Shown: positions 60,415 to 64,000 of the stretch, piece after piece
Position numbering within the stretch: position 1 is the first letter of the stretch
How the letters are laid out: every line of letters begins with the position of its first letter
Assembly (NCBI GenBank): GCA_944470555.2
Contig: OX104130.1
Location: 48,765,491 to 48,829,490 of the forward strand
DNA length: 64,000 bases
Direction of reading: 5' to 3'
Source of the DNA: Heterobilharzia americana
Taxonomy: Eukaryota; Platyhelminthes; Trematoda; Strigeidida; Schistosomatidae
The notes under the pieces: model-generated
Told to the model about the DNA's origin: nothing
Database searches by the model: none
The model's input: the letters and a program-made list of their open reading frames with translations, nothing else
Made by a program: the position numbers and the translations under genes

Positions 60415-60643
60415 TTGATGGTCGCGCTATGTCGTGGACTGACAGAAGTTGGAAATATGGACCGTTGGATTCCGATCCAATGGCTCATTGGTAAGGTGCT
60501 GGTCACGGAACCTGAAGGTTCCGGGTCCGATCCCTGACGGATTCGTTGAGTGTTCACTACTGAGGAGTCCCACACTGAGACGGAGGAGCTTTCCAATGCT
60601 CCCAGGTTTCCAGTGTTGCTCCCGCTGATGTTATTCTATGATC
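60415..60643 (+). repeat. tRNA-derived SINE, best preserved copy, with decayed hammerhead
   Basis: A tRNA-like head has an A-box-like TGGCTCATTGGTAAGGTGC at 60481 and a B box GGGTCCGATCCC at 60523-60534. A hammerhead-like core follows: CTGAGGA at 60560-60566, GTCCCACACTGAGAC as stem II with one mismatch, and GGAG at about 60582 where an active core has GAAA. The unit ends CCCAGGTTTCCAGTGTTGC and CTGATGTTATTCTATGATCAA. Sm-alpha SINEs of schistosomes carry a functional hammerhead with the CUGAUGA/GAAA core. This copy should be inactive, since the GAAA is changed. Confidence 0.82.
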
Positions 60644-63335
60644 AAACTAAAAATGAATCTGAACAATAATTAATGAAACATGAAAGGTAATTGAAGCACA
60701 TAAAGACTTTACGGAGATCTATCAGTGAACATTTAGCAGTCAGAGTTCATCAAGTCAACTGAAAAAATGTGTTTGAAGTTACTACTTATAACCTCAGATA
60801 TTTTTTTACCCTTATTATTTCATTTCAAATATCTTTTGTTAGCTTAAACACAATATAACTGTCATTATTATCATATTAATTTGATTTGCTAAACTATGCG
60901 TCTAATTTTTTTCTTATCTATTTAAAATAATCCATCACCTTGCTCTAAGAATGTATCAAAATTCAAATGAAATCATCCTTGAGATCCAAGAACTTATCTC
61001 ATTTCATTTTAAAACTTTGTCTCACTGTATTGGAAAGTAAAACAATTCCATCAATAAAGCTATGCCCAAAGTACTGAATTCGACTATTACAACAAAACAC
61101 TTAGGATATCGCGCTGGTTTGTACGGAAATAAACAGGCCGCTCTCAAATTTCCACCACCCAAGTTAATTTTCTTTTAGCTTTTCAACCTACATCTAGCTG
61201 TTTAAGTACTTTTCACTTTCGAGGAAACTGTTTATATAGTAAGCTTCATTTGTGATTATTACTTCTATAATTTTAACACTAAATGTAGAATTTTATCCCC
61301 GACTGGACAGCTTTTTAATATTTTCAACTTTTTATTATCTAGCAGAAATGCGGTATTATCTTCTGATTAAAGAAATACACCATAACACATCACACTGTTC
61401 ACACTATTCATCATGAGGCTTATGTAAACACTGCTGATCTTCTCACTATTATGTAGAACTTTACGCGATTATATGGTAACTGCACACTTATTTATACTCA
61501 CTAATACCTTTTGTAGGTATTTTAGCCAACAGTCGCTTGCGTTTGAGGATAATATCTGGAAATAAACATCTACGTAAGATTCCTGCCTATTGATGCCTAG
61601 TGTACTTTAGTTATCCAAGTACATATGTTATGGATTCCCTCAGAATATATTATTACTGTTCACGTTTGTCTGCTATCAGTTTTTTTAATAAGCTGCACTA
61701 AATACTGATGGCAGATAATAGTGTTCAAATAAAATTCTACAGAAATTGAGCTTATCAGTATACCTTAGTTAGCTACTGTTACTATGGTTCATGTCATGGT
61801 ATCGAAATGTTATACCAATCATAGATAATCAAGGTTAGCATGTAATGGACCTTATTTTTTCATCCCAACCAAGGACCATTTGCTGGTAAATAACATTCAA
61901 ACTCATAAACCTTATTTTATTTTTCCTGCATTTGTGTGTTTTCTACTACAATGACACAATTCACTGTCACTGATTTTTATCACTTTAAAGGTATATTTCC
62001 ATCAGAATGCGAATGAATCCAAACTGAAACTTTCAATCAACAAACAAAAGCATACCTTTTCTCCTTTTTTTCACATACAAAATAAACAACTTAGCTGTTA
62101 AAAATAATGGAATATTATTCGGATTATTTATATGACAGTTCGGTTTATCGATTGATCATCTCAAAATATGACCATCAGTTTGTCGTCTCAAACAAGTATT
62201 TCTCATTATAAGGGCAGCAGAAAAGCAGTCAATACTTCAATAACTGATATCAATGGAAAAAAAGGCCTTGCACCGAAAAATATCGATGTAAGCAGAATAC
62301 AAGTTTTCATCCGCTTTTAGTCTTATTTTGATGTTAACTAGACAGTGTATATCACCAAACTAACTTTAGTGAACACACACAACTCATGCTGCTTCTTCAC
62401 ATACTGTGAAACTGTGAAGCTATACCCATCAATTAATGCACGCCTGTAACTATCTCGAAACATTTCCGATTTCAATTTTGGTTCAGCCATACCACATAGA
62501 ATTGTTGGCTAGACAAAAATGTGTTCTTGTTCTGAAATCACGCGAAGTGTAGCGTTATAACAATTGTATTGCTGAATGAGATTTAGTAAGATAAGACCAT
62601 CTAAGGGTACACTACTATCTTTTAGTTAGACAACTTTCGTCTGTCCGATCTGTTCAAAATAATTAGATTTATGTGAAATATGATAGCTCATCATATTCTC
62701 GAAAGTGACTGATGCATAGCAAGAAGGAAGGAAATAGAGGGAATATAAAGATCGAAACTAAAATAATTTGAGACAAACACAACGTTCTTATGAAAAATGA
62801 CTCTCTAATGAATCATTTCTATCGCTGCTTGAGATCGCTATCTGGTTTTCTCCAAGAAAGAAACAATGAACCTGTCGAAAGGCACAAACTAAACAAAAAA
62901 AGCCATAGGATGAAATGGCGTGAAATGACTTTTCTATGAGAATTCGAACTTGAAGTTTGTAAGAATTTCAAATGTCAGGTAGGTGTGAAACTACATTTAG
63001 CACCTATTTATTTTTGTAATTATTGGAAAGAAACTCTGATTCGCTCTCGTTAATTGATCACTTAACTTTGCACCACAAAACTGTTAAACTTCCGGTTGTT
63101 CATCACGAAATTCGCTAAAAAGCTTGATATCTCAACAAAATCAATCTGCATGAAAGTTTCAAATTGATCTTTAGTGTGAAAACACCAGGTGACGTCAGAC
63201 TGGGTAGTCTTATTTCTCTAATAACACGACTTCATTTCATAGTGAGTACGAGTTTCGATCTTCATTTCCATTAGATCATAACGTTTGCAAGTAAATAGGT
63301 GTTTATCGATATCATATATGTATCTCAGCCAGATA
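60644..63335. other. AT-rich DNA, no gene recognised
   Basis: About 2.7 kb with nothing recognisable. Confidence 0.5.
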
Positions 63336-63567
63336 ACCTCGCCTAGTTCACTAGTTACTAGCCGATCCTAAGCCCGGGTAAAGAGGGAAGCTGGAGCATA
63401 GGGCTAGCAACCCTACCCCGTAAAACAAATCCAACCACTAAAGAAACTTCAAAGCACAAAGAAAATATAAAATATAAAATTAAACTTATTCCTCACTGGA
63501 ATCGGAGAGGCGAAATGATGCCAGTTGGTGAAAGCCTGCTTTCGGGAAGCCAATTGGCCGATGTGTC

Positions 63568-63593
63568 TCCTCTCTCTCTCTCTCTCTCTCTCG
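63568..63593 (+). repeat. CT dinucleotide tract in RTE 5' UTR
   Basis: About 13 CT units just before the endonuclease start in copy 6. Copy 3 has only GAGAGAAGAGAAG-type sequence at the same site. Confidence 0.9.
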
Positions 63594-63613
63594 ATGAAAA
63601 CGAAAGTAAGAAT

Positions 63614-63877
63614 GGGGACATGGAATGTCCGCACCATGTTTGAACCAGCAAGGCAGCCCAGATTGCAAACGAGATGAAGAGGCATCACACTGAAATGCTT
63701 GGAATATGCGGAAGCAGATGGAATGGAAGTGGACTCTTCAAACCGTCAGCTGGACAGTCAGTATTCTACTCCGACATTGTCACACAGACGAAAACCACGA
63801 AAGGGATTTCCAATAAACTACAGACATTCATCAACGACTGCTTACGCTCGCCACTGAAGATCAGATGGCCGGAATAA
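63614..63877 (+). pseudogene. RTE endonuclease N-terminus fused to element C-terminal region
   Basis: From ATG at 63613-63615 the frame reads GTWNVRTMFEPARQP, the usual endonuclease start (TWNVRTM). A one-base loss near 63650 shifts the frame. The second frame (63674-63877) gives MKRHHTEMLGICGSRWNGSG, then SVFYSDIVTQTK. The family pattern is LGICESRWNGSG, so the catalytic glutamate has become glycine. The frame then continues across the deletion junction, in frame, into GISNKLQTFINDCLRSPLKI and RWPE, normally found after the RT. The fused 67-codon frame is an accident of the deletion; nothing suggests it is a functional protein. Confidence 0.85.
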
Positions 63878-64000
63878 TAAGAATAAGCAACAAGGAACTC
63901 TGAGAACGAACCAATCAAGAACCTATCACCCAACAAATATGCAGAAGAAAGTGGAAATGGATTGGGCTAGGCATACACTGAGAAGGCCGACTGGGGACAT

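Larger units (their letters stand above)
63336..64000 (+). mobile_element. RTE retrotransposon with large internal deletion (copy 6), runs off window
   Basis: The 5' UTR (63336 to about 63613) is followed by the endonuclease N-terminus and then, at about 63795-63800, directly by the 3' part of the element (equivalent to copy 3 at 21117 and below). The 3' terminus lies beyond base 64000. Relative to copy 3 about 2.3 kb are missing. The junction shares at least ACGA with both deletion ends. The 5' end matches copy 3 well, so together they define the family's 5' terminus. Confidence 0.9.

Noticed and set aside
1..64000. CRISPR arrays, bacterial operons, rRNA or intact tRNA genes
   Set aside because: No regularly spaced repeats, no ribosome-binding-site-led gene clusters and no rRNA-like stretch. 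The only tRNA-like A and B boxes belong to SINE copies.

Overview
This window is AT-rich eukaryotic DNA with almost no long open reading frames. Its recognisable content is transposable-element debris. Three things together point to a blood fluke (Schistosoma or a close trematode relative): RTE-clade non-LTR retrotransposons of the schistosome SR2/SR3 type, decayed Penelope-like elements (PLEs) with GIY-YIG endonuclease remains, and tRNA-derived SINEs with a decayed hammerhead core, like the schistosome Sm-alpha family. The species cannot be fixed from the sequence. No host gene is convincingly identified. Three open frames are given as low-confidence exon or gene candidates. The best is a 98-codon frame at 24121-24417 with a signal-peptide-like start, four cysteines and a nearby AATAAA.

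Layout. A PLE GIY-YIG remnant lies at 1659-1944 (-). A second RTE-like family ('family 2') has a worn copy at 7130-7665 (-), followed by a candidate exon at 7793-8144 (-). Two 5'-truncated RTE copies stand head to head at 8510-9753 (-) and 9794-11145 (+). An apparently perfect 493-bp inverted repeat spans 13905-15359. A small inverted-repeat element is at 19343-19510. The most complete RTE copy, 20701-23784 (-), has 13-bp target-site duplications (TSDs). A PLE reverse-transcriptase relic sits at 30161-30575 (+). SINE fragments cluster at 38240-38473, 39600-39722 and 42944-43362, with single copies near 27.9 kb, possibly 32.7 kb, and at 60.4 kb.

From 43.6 to 57.0 kb the window is dominated by recent duplication. 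An 851-bp family-2 fragment occurs twice in opposite orientation (43601-44451 and 54145-54995). An RTE endonuclease-linker segment occurs twice in direct orientation (48362-49479 and 55861-57013). The second pair differs essentially by a 35-bp expansion of a pentamer tract. Between them lies a PLE insertion (45332-46452) with inverted 374-bp arms around a GIY-YIG coding end and a 13-bp TSD. The window ends in a seventh-scale RTE relic (63336-64000+) that fuses the 5' end of the element to its 3' end.

None of the elements is intact: RTE frames carry frameshifts, stops and altered catalytic motifs, and three copies have internal deletions bounded by short microhomologies. The elements are therefore probably non-autonomous relics. 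The scientific interest lies in how they rearranged rather than in what they encode.
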